64,000 bases of DNA from Klebsiella sp. WP3-W18-ESBL-02 (GTDB taxonomy: Bacteria > Pseudomonadota > Gammaproteobacteria > Enterobacterales > Enterobacteriaceae): assembly GCF_014168815.1 (NCBI RefSeq), contig NZ_AP021972.1, positions 5,084,001-5,148,000 on the forward strand. Reading direction: 5' to 3'. Below are positions 39,173-49,681 of the stretch, piece by piece. The notes under the pieces were generated by a model. It ran no database searches. It was not told the DNA's origin and was given only the letters and a program-made list of their open reading frames with translations. A program made the position numbers and the translations under genes. The stretch's first letter is position 1. Every line of letters starts with the position of its first letter.

Positions 39173-41062
39173 ATGTTTTATCAGGATCCTTTTGACGTCA
39201 TCATCATTGGCGGGGGTCATGCAGGCACTGAGGCCGCGATGGCCGCAGCGCGAATGGGCCAACAAACCCTGCTTTTGACACACAATATCGACACTCTGGG
39301 GCAGATGAGCTGCAACCCGGCGATTGGCGGCATTGGGAAAGGACACCTGGTAAAAGAAGTGGATGCGCTTGGCGGCCTGATGGCAACGGCGATCGACCAT
39401 GCAGGTATTCAGTTTAGGATACTAAACGCCAGCAAAGGCCCGGCCGTTCGTGCCACTCGCGCCCAGGCAGATCGCGTACTTTACCGTCAGGCGGTGCGTA
39501 CCGCACTGGAGAATCAGCCAAACCTGATGATCTTCCAGCAGGCGGTAGAAGATCTGATTGTCGAGAACGATCGCGTTGTCGGTGCTGTCACCCAGATGGG
39601 GCTGAAATTCCGCGCGAAAGCGGTAGTGCTGACCGTGGGGACATTCCTTGACGGTAAAATTCATATCGGTCTGGATAACTACAGCGGTGGCCGTGCGGGC
39701 GATCCGCCGTCTATCCCGCTGTCTCGTCGTCTGCGTGAACTGCCGCTGCGCGTCAGCCGCCTGAAAACCGGTACGCCGCCGCGCATTGACGCACGGACTA
39801 TCGACTTCAGCGTACTGGGCCAGCAAAACAGCGACGACCCTATGCCGGTGTTCTCGTTCCTTGGCGATGTCTCTCAGCACCCGCGTCAGATGCCGTGCTA
39901 CGTGACGCACACCAACGAGAAAACCCACGACGTCATCCGCAATAACCTCGATCGTAGCCCGATGTATGCTGGCGTGATCGAAGGGATCGGCCCACGCTAT
40001 TGCCCGTCGATCGAAGATAAAGTGATGCGCTTTGCCGATCGTAATCAGCACCAGATCTTCCTCGAGCCGGAAGGGCTGACGTCTAACGAAATTTATCCGA
40101 ACGGTATCTCCACCAGCCTGCCGTTCGATGTGCAGATGCAGATTGTCCGCTCCATGCAGGGGATGGAAAATGCGCGCATCGTGCGCCCTGGCTACGCCAT
40201 TGAATACGATTTCTTCGATCCGCGTGACCTGAAGCCAACGCTGGAAAGCAAGTATATCCACGGCCTGTTCTTTGCCGGCCAGATCAACGGCACCACCGGT
40301 TACGAAGAAGCTGCCGCGCAGGGGCTGCTGGCGGGCTTGAATGCCGCCCGTCTGTCTGCCGACAAAGACGGCTGGGCGCCGCGCCGCGATCAGGCCTATC
40401 TTGGCGTACTGGTCGATGACCTCTGCACGCTGGGCACCAAAGAACCGTACCGCATGTTTACCTCACGCGCTGAATATCGCCTGATGCTGCGCGAAGACAA
40501 TGCTGATCTGCGCCTGACTGAAATTGGTCGCGAGCTGGGAATGGTCGATGATGTCCGCTGGGCGCGCTTCAACGAGAAGCTGGAGAACATCGAACGTGAA
40601 CGCCAGCGCCTGAAATCCACCTGGGTCGCGCCTTCGGCAGCGACGGCGGCAGAAGTGAATGCTCACCTGACCGCGCCGCTGTCTCGTGAAGCTAACGGTG
40701 AAGACCTGCTGCGTCGCCCGGAAATGACCTACGCACAGCTGACCTCTCTGACGCCGTTCTCACCGGCGCTGGACGATGTACAGGCGGCGGAACAGGTTGA
40801 AATCCAAGTGAAATACGAAGGTTATATCGCGCGTCAGCAGGATGAGATCGAAAAACAGCAGCGCAATGAAAATACGCTGCTGCCTGAAACGCTGGACTAT
40901 CGCCAGGTTAACGGTTTGTCCAATGAAGTGATCGCGAAACTTAACGATCACAAACCGGTTTCTATCGGCCAGGCGTCACGCATTTCCGGGATCACCCCGG
41001 CGGCAATCTCTATTTTGCTGGTATGGCTGAAAAAACAAGGTCTGCTGCGCCGCAGCGCGTAA
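39173..41062 (+). CDS. mnmG: MnmG (GidA), tRNA U34 modification enzyme
   Basis: The 629-residue FAD protein equals the E. coli length. It starts with the dinucleotide-binding VIIIGGGHAGTEAAMAAARMG, has the conserved SCNPAIGGIGKGHLVKE segment and the C-terminal helical domain ending RISGITPAAISILLVWLKKQG. With MnmE it installs carboxymethylaminomethyl groups on tRNA wobble uridines. Transcription away from oriC is known to help initiation in E. coli. Confidence 0.98.
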   Translation: MFYQDPFDVIIIGGGHAGTEAAMAAARMGQQTLLLTHNIDTLGQMSCNPAIGGIGKGHLVKEVDALGGLMATAIDHAGIQFRILNASKGPAVRATRAQADRVLYRQAVRTALENQPNLMIFQQAVEDLIVENDRVVGAVTQMGLKFRAKAVVLTVGTFLDGKIHIGLDNYSGGRAGDPPSIPLSRRLRELPLRVSRLKTGTPPRIDARTIDFSVLGQQNSDDPMPVFSFLGDVSQHPRQMPCYVTHTNEKTHDVIRNNLDRSPMYAGVIEGIGPRYCPSIEDKVMRFADRNQHQIFLEPEGLTSNEIYPNGISTSLPFDVQMQIVRSMQGMENARIVRPGYAIEYDFFDPRDLKPTLESKYIHGLFFAGQINGTTGYEEAAAQGLLAGLNAARLSADKDGWAPRRDQAYLGVLVDDLCTLGTKEPYRMFTSRAEYRLMLREDNADLRLTEIGRELGMVDDVRWARFNEKLENIERERQRLKSTWVAPSAATAAEVNAHLTAPLSREANGEDLLRRPEMTYAQLTSLTPFSPALDDVQAAEQVEIQVKYEGYIARQQDEIEKQQRNENTLLPETLDYRQVNGLSNEVIAKLNDHKPVSIGQASRISGITPAAISILLVWLKKQGLLRRSA

Positions 41063-41074
41063 TGATTGAACATT

Positions 41075-41140
41075 GCCCGGTGGCGCTATGCTTACCGGGC
41101 CTACTTTGTAGGTCGGATAAGGCGAAGTCGCCATCCGGCA
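41075..41140. repeat. REP/BIME element between mnmG and rsmG
   Basis: Two inverted REP units are seen: GCCCGGTGGCG...TTACCGGGC (41075-41100) and TCGGATAAGGCG...CGCCATCCGGC (41113-41139). Confidence 0.85.
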
Positions 41141-41164
41141 GATTATCGCTAACAGGTATTCTCT

Positions 41165-41788
41165 GTGCTCAACAAACTCTCTCGACTGCTGAATGAAGCA
41201 GGCATTTCCCTCTCCGATCACCAGAAAAATCAGCTTGTCGGCTATGTCGATATGCTGCATAAGTGGAACAAGGCGTACAACCTGACGTCGGTGCGCGATC
41301 CGAACGAGATGCTGGTTCGCCACATCCTCGACAGCATTGTGGTGGCACCGTCGCTGAAAGGTGAACGTTTTATCGATGTCGGTACCGGGCCGGGCCTGCC
41401 GGGTATTCCGCTGTCTATCGTGCGTCCGGATGCGCACTTCACGCTGCTCGATAGCTTGGGCAAGCGCGTTCGCTTTCTGCGCCAGGTTCAGCACGAACTG
41501 AATCTGGACAACATCACGCCGGTGCAGAGCCGCGTTGAAGCATTCCCCGCTGAGCCGCCGTTTGACGGTGTCATCAGCCGCGCCTTCGCCTCGCTGACCG
41601 ATATGGTGAACTGGTGTCATCATCTCCCGGGTGCGGAAGGGCGCTTCTACGCGCTGAAAGGGCAGCTGCCGGAAGATGAAATTGCGCAACTTCCAGAGGG
41701 ATTTAGCGTGGAGTCCGTGGTCGAATTACGGGTTCCTCAGTTGGAAGGGGAGCGTCATTTGGTGATTATTACACCAAACAAAATTTAA
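41165..41788 (+). CDS. rsmG: RsmG (GidB), 16S rRNA m7G527 methyltransferase
   Basis: The 207-residue SAM enzyme methylates G527 of 16S rRNA. It shows the SAM-binding FIDVGTGPGLPGIPLSIV (about residues 66-83) and ISRAFASLTDM. It starts at GTG 41165. Loss of this gene gives low-level streptomycin resistance in relatives. Confidence 0.96.
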   Translation: MLNKLSRLLNEAGISLSDHQKNQLVGYVDMLHKWNKAYNLTSVRDPNEMLVRHILDSIVVAPSLKGERFIDVGTGPGLPGIPLSIVRPDAHFTLLDSLGKRVRFLRQVQHELNLDNITPVQSRVEAFPAEPPFDGVISRAFASLTDMVNWCHHLPGAEGRFYALKGQLPEDEIAQLPEGFSVESVVELRVPQLEGERHLVIITPNKI

Positions 41789-42284
41789 TTTTTATCAAAA
41801 AAAGTAGAAAAAAAAGGCGGGTTCAGGTGTTAACAAACTGGCGACACTGCCCGCCGTTGTATGACTGAATTTTACTAAGACTTAACCTGTTTTTATCTTA
41901 TCGATAACCAAGCTTTTTTTGTTAATGATGAGAATAGTAAACGTGGAAAATATCAGTCTGCTATAAATCAGCAGGTAAGTCATTTGTTCATGTTAATAAT
42001 TTATTATAAATGTCAACGAATGGTTTTTGTTCTGTATCTACGTTTTTTTAAAAGAGTACTCAGATTTAGCCTTAGATATCAAAACGATGAGAACTCATAT
42101 TTTGCGACGTTGATACAGAAGCCAGGCTCTAAAATGTTTAATATGTGATCTTGTGCACGCTTTATAGTCACTGTTTTCGCTGTATTTGCACTTTTGTACG
42201 ATCGTTCACACTTTGACGAAAAGTAGGAAAATAGCGCGAATGAAAAATATTTAAATATTTATTCACCTTTTGGCTACTTATTGT
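41789..42284. other. Long leader upstream of the atp operon
   Basis: The 614-bp gap between rsmG and atpI is AT-rich in this part. A GGCGGG/CCCGCC pair (41816-41853) could fold as a weak hairpin after rsmG. I see no credible ORF, RNA gene or repeat. A gap of similar position and size is normal for enterics. Confidence 0.5.
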
Positions 42285-42312
42285 TTGAAATCACGAGGCA
42301 CCACCGTATAAT
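42285..42312 (+). promoter_or_regulatory. Main promoter of the atp operon
   Basis: TTGAAA (42285-42290) and a perfect TATAAT (42307-42312) are separated by 16 bp. Transcription would start near 42319, about 84 nt before atpI. Confidence 0.75.
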
Positions 42313-42402
42313 TTGACCGCTTTTTGATGCTTGACTCTGAGCTTTAAAGAACGTTTTATACGACACGCGGCATACCTCAAAGGGAGCAGGAGTTCAAACG
42401 TG

Positions 42403-42783
42403 ATGTCTATGTCGCTCGTGAGTCGAAATGTTGCTCGTAAGCTTCTGTTCATTCAGCTTCTGGCAGTGATAGCAAGTGGATTGCTGTTCAGCCTTAAAGA
42501 CCCCGTCTGGGGCATCTCCGCCGCGTGTGGAGGCCTGGCAGTGTTACTGCCTAATATGTTGTTTATGATTTTTGCCTGGCGTCACCAGGTGCATACACCC
42601 GCGAAGGGCAAAGTGGCCTGGACGTTCGCCTTCGGCGAAGCGTTCAAGGTGCTAGCGATGCTGGTGTTACTGATTGTGGCGCTGGCGGTTTTAAAGGCGG
42701 TATTCTTACCGCTGATCGTTACATGGATTTTGGTGCTAGTGGTTCAGATACTGGCGCCCGCTGTAATTAACAACAAAGGGTAA
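42403..42783 (+). CDS. atpI: AtpI, ATP synthase assembly protein
   Basis: The 126-residue membrane protein has four hydrophobic segments and matches E. coli AtpI from MSMSLVSRNVARKLL to VQILAPAVINNKG. It helps assemble the c-ring and may carry Mg2+, but is not a subunit of the finished enzyme. The ATG at 42403 follows GGGAGCAGGAG; the open frame upstream to 42331 lies at the promoter and is rejected. It is the first gene of atpIBEFHAGDC. Confidence 0.93.
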   Translation: MSMSLVSRNVARKLLFIQLLAVIASGLLFSLKDPVWGISAACGGLAVLLPNMLFMIFAWRHQVHTPAKGKVAWTFAFGEAFKVLAMLVLLIVALAVLKAVFLPLIVTWILVLVVQILAPAVINNKG

Positions 42784-42791
42784 AAGGCATC

Positions 42792-43607
<816 letters not shown>

Positions 43608-43653
43608 TTTACCAACACTACTACGTTTTAACTGAAACAAACTGGAGACTGTC

Positions 43654-43893
<240 letters not shown>

Positions 43894-43958
43894 TAAGCGT
43901 TGCTTTGAATTAAGTAAGAGCAATATCAGAACGTTAACTAGATAAGAGGCATTGTGCT

Positions 43959-44429
43959 GTGAATCTTAACGCAACAATCCTCGGCCAGGCCATCGCGTTT
44001 GTCCTGTTCGTTCTGTTCTGCATGAAATACGTATGGCCGCCGTTAATGGCAGCCATCGAAAAACGTCAAAAAGAGATTGCTGACGGTCTTTCTTCTGCAG
44101 AACGAGCTAAAAAGGATTTGGACCTTGCACAGGCCAATGCGACCGACCAGCTGAAAAAAGCGAAAGCGGAAGCCCAGGTGATCATCGAGCAGGCGAACAA
44201 ACGTCGTTCTCAGATCCTGGACGAAGCTAAAGCTGAAGCAGAGCAGGAACGTACTAAAATCGTGGCACAGGCTCAGGCAGAAATTGATGCCGAGCGTAAA
44301 CGTGCTCGCGAAGAGCTGCGTAAGCAAGTCGCTATCCTGGCTGTTGCTGGCGCCGAGAAGATCATCGAACGTTCCGTGGATGAAGCTGCTAACAGCGACA
44401 TCGTGGATAAACTTGTCGCTGAACTGTAA
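43959..44429 (+). CDS. atpF: F1Fo ATP synthase subunit b
   Basis: The 156-residue stator protein has one N-terminal membrane helix (TILGQAIAFVLFVLFCMKYVW) and a long charged coiled coil. It dimerises and holds F1 through the delta subunit. The start is GTG at 43959 after AAGAGGC, as in E. coli. Confidence 0.97.
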   Translation: MNLNATILGQAIAFVLFVLFCMKYVWPPLMAAIEKRQKEIADGLSSAERAKKDLDLAQANATDQLKKAKAEAQVIIEQANKRRSQILDEAKAEAEQERTKIVAQAQAEIDAERKRAREELRKQVAILAVAGAEKIIERSVDEAANSDIVDKLVAEL

Positions 44430-44443
44430 GGAGGGAGGGGCTG

Positions 44444-44977
44444 ATGTCTGAATTTGTTACGGTAGCTCGCCCCTACGCCAAAGCAGCTTTTGACTTTGCC
44501 GTCGAACACAAAAGCGTAGATCGCTGGCAGGACATGCTGGCGTTTGCCGCCGAAGTGACGAAGAACGAACAAATGGCAGAGCTTCTGTCTGGCGCACTGG
44601 CGCCGGAAACGCTCTCTACGTCGTTTATCGCTGTATGCGGTGAGCAACTGGACGAAAACGGCCAGAACCTGATTAAGGTCATGGCTGAAAACGGTCGTCT
44701 TAAAGTGCTCCCTGATGTTCTTGAGCAGTTCGTGCATCTGCGCGCCGCGAGTGAAGCTACCTCTGAGGTAGACGTCATCTCCGCCAATGCGTTGAATGAA
44801 GAACAGCTCGCGAAAATCACCGCCGCGATGGAAAAACGTCTGTCACGCAAAGTTAAGCTGAATTGCAAAATCGATAAGTCTGTAATGGCAGGCGTTATCA
44901 TCCGTGCGGGTGATATGGTCATTGACGGTAGCGTACGCGGCCGTCTTGAACGCCTTGCAGACGTCTTGCAGTCTTAA
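44444..44977 (+). CDS. atpH: F1Fo ATP synthase subunit delta
   Basis: The 177-residue OSCP homologue starts MSEFVTVARPYAKAAFDFA and ends with the conserved GDMVIDGSVRGRLERLADVLQS. It links F1 to the b dimer. The AAGGAGGGAGG ribosome site begins right at the atpF stop. Confidence 0.97.
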   Translation: MSEFVTVARPYAKAAFDFAVEHKSVDRWQDMLAFAAEVTKNEQMAELLSGALAPETLSTSFIAVCGEQLDENGQNLIKVMAENGRLKVLPDVLEQFVHLRAASEATSEVDVISANALNEEQLAKITAAMEKRLSRKVKLNCKIDKSVMAGVIIRAGDMVIDGSVRGRLERLADVLQS

Positions 44978-44989
44978 GGGGACTGGAGC

Positions 44990-46531
44990 ATGCAACTGAA
45001 TTCCACCGAAATCAGCGAACTGATCAAGCAGCGCATTGCTCAGTTCAATGTTGTGAGTGAAGCTCACAACGAAGGTACTATTGTTTCTGTAAGTGACGGT
45101 GTTATCCGCATTCACGGCCTGGCCGATTGTATGCAGGGTGAAATGATCTCCCTGCCGGGTAACCGTTACGCTATCGCACTGAACCTGGAGCGCGACTCTG
45201 TAGGTGCTGTAGTCATGGGCCCGTACGCTGACCTTGCCGAAGGCATGACCGTCAAGTGTACTGGTCGTATCCTGGAAGTTCCGGTTGGCCGTGGCCTGCT
45301 GGGCCGTGTGGTTAACACCCTGGGTGCACCAATCGATGGTAAAGGCGCGCTGGACAACGACGGCTTCTCCGCCGTTGAAGCTATCGCACCAGGCGTAATC
45401 GAACGTCAGTCCGTTGATCAGCCAGTTCAGACTGGTTATAAATCCGTTGATGCCATGATCCCAATCGGTCGTGGTCAGCGTGAACTGATCATCGGCGACC
45501 GTCAGACCGGTAAAACCGCGCTGGCAATCGACGCCATCATCAACCAACGTGATTCCGGCATCAAGTGCGTCTACGTGGCTATCGGCCAGAAAGCGTCCAC
45601 CATTTCTAACGTGGTACGTAAACTGGAAGAACACGGCGCGCTGGCTAACACCATCGTTGTTGTGGCAACCGCGTCTGAATCCGCTGCACTGCAATACCTG
45701 GCACCGTATGCCGGTTGCGCAATGGGCGAATACTTCCGCGATCGCGGCGAAGATGCGCTGATCATTTACGATGACCTGTCTAAACAGGCTGTCGCATACC
45801 GTCAGATCTCCCTGCTGCTTCGTCGTCCACCAGGACGTGAAGCATTCCCGGGCGACGTATTCTACCTCCACTCCCGTCTGCTGGAGCGTGCTGCGCGTGT
45901 TAACGCCGAATACGTTGAAGCCTTCACCAAAGGTGAAGTGAAAGGGAAAACCGGTTCACTGACCGCTCTGCCGATTATCGAAACCCAAGCGGGTGACGTT
46001 TCTGCGTTCGTTCCGACCAACGTAATTTCCATTACCGATGGTCAGATCTTCCTGGAAACCAACCTGTTTAACGCCGGTATTCGTCCTGCGGTTAACCCGG
46101 GTATCTCCGTATCCCGTGTAGGTGGTGCAGCACAGACCAAGATCATGAAGAAACTGTCCGGTGGTATCCGTACCGCGCTGGCACAGTATCGTGAACTGGC
46201 AGCGTTCTCCCAGTTCGCCTCTGACCTTGACGATGCAACCCGTAAGCAGCTGGACCACGGTCAGAAAGTAACTGAACTGCTGAAACAGAAACAGTATGCG
46301 CCGATGTCCGTCGCGCAGCAGTCTCTGGTTCTGTACGCAGCAGAACGTGGTTATCTGGCGGATGTTGAACTGGCGAAAATCGGTAGCTTCGAAGCCGCTC
46401 TGCTGGCTTACGTTGACCGTGATCACGCTCCGTTGATGCAAGAGATCAACCAGTCCGGTGGCTATAACGACGAAATCGAAGGCAAGCTGAAAGGCATCCT
46501 CGATTCCTTCAAAGCAACCCAATCCTGGTAA
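44990..46531 (+). CDS. atpA: F1Fo ATP synthase subunit alpha
   Basis: The 513-residue protein has the non-catalytic nucleotide site with GDRQTGKTA (about residues 169-177), and the alpha/beta signature PAVNPGISVSRVG with the arginine finger (about Arg376). Three copies alternate with beta in F1. Confidence 0.98.
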   Translation: MQLNSTEISELIKQRIAQFNVVSEAHNEGTIVSVSDGVIRIHGLADCMQGEMISLPGNRYAIALNLERDSVGAVVMGPYADLAEGMTVKCTGRILEVPVGRGLLGRVVNTLGAPIDGKGALDNDGFSAVEAIAPGVIERQSVDQPVQTGYKSVDAMIPIGRGQRELIIGDRQTGKTALAIDAIINQRDSGIKCVYVAIGQKASTISNVVRKLEEHGALANTIVVVATASESAALQYLAPYAGCAMGEYFRDRGEDALIIYDDLSKQAVAYRQISLLLRRPPGREAFPGDVFYLHSRLLERAARVNAEYVEAFTKGEVKGKTGSLTALPIIETQAGDVSAFVPTNVISITDGQIFLETNLFNAGIRPAVNPGISVSRVGGAAQTKIMKKLSGGIRTALAQYRELAAFSQFASDLDDATRKQLDHGQKVTELLKQKQYAPMSVAQQSLVLYAAERGYLADVELAKIGSFEAALLAYVDRDHAPLMQEINQSGGYNDEIEGKLKGILDSFKATQSW

Positions 46532-46580
46532 AGTCTGACGGCCTGTCTTAGGGCAGGCCGTAGGCATTGAGGAGAAGCTC

Positions 46581-47444
46581 ATGGCCGGCGCAAAAGAGAT
46601 ACGTAGTAAGATCGCAAGCGTCCAGAACACGCAAAAGATCACTAAAGCGATGGAGATGGTCGCCGCTTCCAAAATGCGTAAATCGCAGGATCGCATGGCG
46701 GCCAGCCGTCCTTATGCAGATACCATGCGCAAAGTGATTGGTCACCTTGCGAACGGTAATCTGGAATATAAGCACCCATACCTGGAAGAACGCGACGTTA
46801 AGCGCGTGGGCTACCTGGTGGTGTCTACCGACCGTGGTCTGTGCGGTGGCTTGAACATTAACCTGTTCAAGAAACTGCTGGCGGATATGAAGGCATGGAC
46901 CGAGAAAGGCGTTCAGTGCGACCTCGCAATGATCGGCTCGAAAGGTGTGTCCTTCTTTAATTCCGTAGGTGGCAACATTGTCGCTCAGGTAACCGGTATG
47001 GGCGATAAACCTGCCCTGTCCGAACTTATCGGTCCGGTAAAAGTGATGTTGCAGGCCTACGACGAAGGTCGTCTGGACAAGCTTTATATTGTCAGCAACA
47101 AATTTATTAACACCATGTCTCAGGTGCCGACGATCACCCAACTGCTGCCGTTACCGGCTTCAGAAGATGATGATCTGAAACGTAAAACCTGGGATTACCT
47201 GTACGAACCCGATCCGAAAGCGCTGCTGGATACCCTCCTGCGTCGCTATGTCGAATCTCAGGTCTATCAGGGCGTGGTAGAAAACCTGGCCAGCGAGCAG
47301 GCCGCACGTATGGTGGCGATGAAAGCCGCGACCGACAATGGCGGCAGCCTGATTAAAGAGCTGCAGTTGGTATACAACAAAGCTCGACAGGCCAGCATTA
47401 CTCAGGAACTCACCGAGATCGTCGGTGGTGCATCCGCGGTATAA
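46581..47444 (+). CDS. atpG: F1Fo ATP synthase subunit gamma
   Basis: The 287-residue central stalk subunit has long terminal helices (AGAKEIRSKIASVQNTQKIT at the start; ITQELTEIVGGASA at the end) that form the rotating coiled coil. Length equals E. coli. It follows a 49-bp gap with a short GACGGCCTG/CAGGCCGT hairpin. Confidence 0.97.
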   Translation: MAGAKEIRSKIASVQNTQKITKAMEMVAASKMRKSQDRMAASRPYADTMRKVIGHLANGNLEYKHPYLEERDVKRVGYLVVSTDRGLCGGLNINLFKKLLADMKAWTEKGVQCDLAMIGSKGVSFFNSVGGNIVAQVTGMGDKPALSELIGPVKVMLQAYDEGRLDKLYIVSNKFINTMSQVPTITQLLPLPASEDDDLKRKTWDYLYEPDPKALLDTLLRRYVESQVYQGVVENLASEQAARMVAMKAATDNGGSLIKELQLVYNKARQASITQELTEIVGGASAV

Positions 47445-47470
47445 CCAGGTTAATTCGTAGAGGATTCAAG

Positions 47471-48853
47471 ATGGCTACTGGAAAAATTGTCCAGGTAATC
47501 GGCGCCGTAGTTGACGTCGAATTCCCTCAGGATGCCGTACCGCGCGTGTACGAAGCTCTTGAGGTGCAGAATGGTAATGAAGTTCTGGTGCTGGAAGTTC
47601 AGCAGCAGCTCGGCGGCGGTATCGTACGTACCATCGCTATGGGTTCTTCCGACGGTCTGCGTCGCGGTCTGGATGTTAAAGACCTCGAGCACCCGATCGA
47701 AGTTCCGGTAGGTAAAGCAACACTGGGTCGTATCATGAACGTTCTGGGTCAGCCAGTAGACATGAAAGGCGACATCGGTGAAGAAGAGCGTTGGGCTATC
47801 CACCGCGCAGCACCTTCCTACGAAGAGCTGTCCAGCTCTCAGGAACTGCTGGAAACCGGTATCAAAGTTATCGACCTGATGTGTCCGTTCGCGAAGGGCG
47901 GTAAAGTCGGTCTGTTCGGCGGTGCGGGTGTAGGTAAAACCGTAAACATGATGGAGCTGATCCGTAACATCGCGATCGAGCACTCCGGTTACTCCGTGTT
48001 TGCGGGCGTAGGTGAACGTACTCGTGAGGGTAACGACTTCTACCACGAAATGACCGACTCCAACGTTATCGATAAAGTATCCCTGGTATATGGCCAGATG
48101 AACGAGCCACCGGGAAACCGTCTGCGCGTTGCTCTGACCGGTCTGACCATGGCTGAGAAATTCCGTGACGAAGGTCGTGACGTACTGCTGTTCGTCGATA
48201 ACATCTATCGTTACACCCTGGCCGGTACTGAAGTATCTGCACTGCTGGGTCGTATGCCTTCAGCGGTAGGTTACCAGCCGACTCTGGCGGAAGAGATGGG
48301 CGTTCTGCAGGAACGTATCACCTCCACCAAGACCGGTTCTATCACCTCCGTACAGGCAGTATACGTACCTGCGGATGACTTAACTGACCCATCCCCAGCA
48401 ACGACCTTTGCGCACTTAGATGCAACCGTCGTACTGAGCCGTCAGATCGCTTCCCTGGGTATCTACCCTGCGGTTGACCCGCTGGACTCCACCAGCCGTC
48501 AGCTGGATCCGCTGGTTGTTGGTCAGGAACACTACGACACCGCTCGTGGCGTTCAGTCCATTCTGCAGCGTTATCAGGAACTGAAAGACATCATCGCCAT
48601 CCTGGGTATGGATGAACTGTCTGAAGAAGACAAACTGGTGGTAGCACGCGCACGTAAAATTCAGCGCTTCCTGTCCCAGCCGTTCTTCGTAGCAGAAGTA
48701 TTCACCGGTTCTCCGGGTAAATACGTTTCGCTGAAAGACACCATCCGTGGCTTTAAAGGCATCATGGACGGCGAATACGATCACCTGCCGGAGCAGGCGT
48801 TCTACATGGTCGGTTCCATTGACGAAGCAGTGGAAAAAGCCAAAAAACTTTAA
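47471..48853 (+). CDS. atpD: F1Fo ATP synthase subunit beta
   Basis: The 460-residue catalytic subunit has Walker A GGAGVGKT (about residues 149-156), the catalytic Glu in GVGERTREGND, Walker B VLLFVDNIYRYT and the signature PAVDPLDSTS. Codon use is strongly biased, as expected for a highly expressed gene. Confidence 0.98.
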   Translation: MATGKIVQVIGAVVDVEFPQDAVPRVYEALEVQNGNEVLVLEVQQQLGGGIVRTIAMGSSDGLRRGLDVKDLEHPIEVPVGKATLGRIMNVLGQPVDMKGDIGEEERWAIHRAAPSYEELSSSQELLETGIKVIDLMCPFAKGGKVGLFGGAGVGKTVNMMELIRNIAIEHSGYSVFAGVGERTREGNDFYHEMTDSNVIDKVSLVYGQMNEPPGNRLRVALTGLTMAEKFRDEGRDVLLFVDNIYRYTLAGTEVSALLGRMPSAVGYQPTLAEEMGVLQERITSTKTGSITSVQAVYVPADDLTDPSPATTFAHLDATVVLSRQIASLGIYPAVDPLDSTSRQLDPLVVGQEHYDTARGVQSILQRYQELKDIIAILGMDELSEEDKLVVARARKIQRFLSQPFFVAEVFTGSPGKYVSLKDTIRGFKGIMDGEYDHLPEQAFYMVGSIDEAVEKAKKL

Positions 48854-48873
48854 CGCCTTAATCGGAGGGTGAT

Positions 48874-49293
48874 ATGGCAATGACTTACCACCTGGACGTC
48901 GTCAGCGCAGAGCAACAAATGTTCTCTGGTCTGGTCGAGAAAATCCAGGTAACGGGTAGCGAAGGTGAGCTGGGTATTTACCCGGGCCACGCCCCGCTGC
49001 TCACCGCCATTAAGCCTGGTATGATTCGCATCGTTAAACAGCACGGTCACGAAGAGTTTATCTATCTGTCCGGCGGCATTCTTGAAGTGCAGTCTGGCAC
49101 CGTGACCGTTCTGGCTGATACCGCGATTCGCGGTCAGGACCTCGACGAAGCGCGAGCTCTGGAAGCGAAACGTAAGGCCGAAGAGCACATTAAGAGCTCT
49201 CATGGTGACGTGGATTACGCTCAGGCGTCTGCGGAACTGGCCAAAGCGATCGCTAAACTGCGCGTTATCGAGTTGACCAAAAAAGCGATGTAA
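48874..49293 (+). CDS. atpC: F1Fo ATP synthase subunit epsilon
   Basis: The 139-residue subunit has the N-terminal beta-sandwich (YHLDVVSAEQQMFSGLVEKI, GELGIYPGHAPLLTAIKPG) and a C-terminal helical pair that inhibits ATP hydrolysis. It ends the operon, 18 bp before a strong terminator. Confidence 0.97.
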   Translation: MAMTYHLDVVSAEQQMFSGLVEKIQVTGSEGELGIYPGHAPLLTAIKPGMIRIVKQHGHEEFIYLSGGILEVQSGTVTVLADTAIRGQDLDEARALEAKRKAEEHIKSSHGDVDYAQASAELAKAIAKLRVIELTKKAM

Positions 49294-49311
49294 CACCGGC
49301 TTGAAAGTCAA

Positions 49312-49340
49312 AAAGCCAGTCTGGTTTCCAGACTGGCTTT
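49312..49340 (+). terminator. Terminator of the atp operon
   Basis: A perfect 13-bp stem AAAGCCAGTCTGG / CCAGACTGGCTTT with a 3-nt gap, followed by more T residues. It isolates the atp operon from the downstream accessory unit. Confidence 0.95.
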
Positions 49341-49389
49341 TTTTATGTCTTGTTTTAATTTAAATGAAACTGAAAAGGTATTTTAAATA

Positions 49390-49411
49390 TTTTGTGATTA
49401 AGGTCACAAAA
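49390..49411 (+). promoter_or_regulatory. Perfect CRP-type palindrome 1
   Basis: TTTTGTGA-N6-TCACAAAA has both 8-bp arms perfect and contains the ideal CRP core TGTGA-N6-TCACA. A TTGATC (49415-49420) / TAGACT (49438-49443) promoter with a 17-bp spacer lies just downstream, which would put this site at about -49. Confidence 0.85.
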
Positions 49412-49446
49412 CTGTTGATCGAAAAAATCTGGAGGAGTAGACTTCG

Positions 49447-49468
49447 TTTTGTGAGTTGAGTCACAAAA
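49447..49468 (+). promoter_or_regulatory. Perfect CRP-type palindrome 2
   Basis: A second site with the same 8-bp arms (TTTTGTGA and TCACAAAA) and a different 6-bp centre, 57 bp from site 1. It would lie at about +8 of the TTGATC/TAGACT promoter (blocking), or at about -42 of an alternative start near 49499 using GATAAA at 49488-49493 (activating). Confidence 0.85.
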
Positions 49469-49497
49469 AATATCACTACTATCGCAGGATAAAAATC

Positions 49498-49569
49498 ATG
49501 AAACTGATCAACAAAATCATCGCTCTCTTCAGCTCTATGAACATCTCTTTCGGTACTTTCAACCTGTAA
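49498..49569 (+). CDS. Hypothetical 23-residue peptide
   Basis: The ORF ATG...TAA encodes 23 residues starting MKLINKIIALFSSM and ending GTFNL: a basic start, then a short hydrophobic or amphipathic helix. AGGA at 49486-49489 is 8 bp before the ATG. It sits between the CRP-type sites and the terminator, so it would be the only gene of its unit. I do not recognise it. If transcription begins near 49499, the peptide would be leaderless or not made at all. Confidence 0.4.
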   Translation: MKLINKIIALFSSMNISFGTFNL

Positions 49570-49681
49570 GGTTGATGACCGCACTGACCGCCTCACCTGT
49601 AGGTCAGATGCCGTTCTGTTAAGCGCTGTACCGCTAACGAAAACCACAACACACGCGGTGTAAACAGAACCCAAAACGAAG

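Noticed and set aside
42331..42402. Upstream extension of atpI (24 extra codons)
   Set aside because: It would start about 12 nt after the predicted transcription start without a ribosome site; the ATG at 42403 has a strong one and the family length.
44843..45871. Minus-strand open frame (342 codons) opposite atpA
   Set aside because: Shadow produced by the strongly biased codons of atpA.
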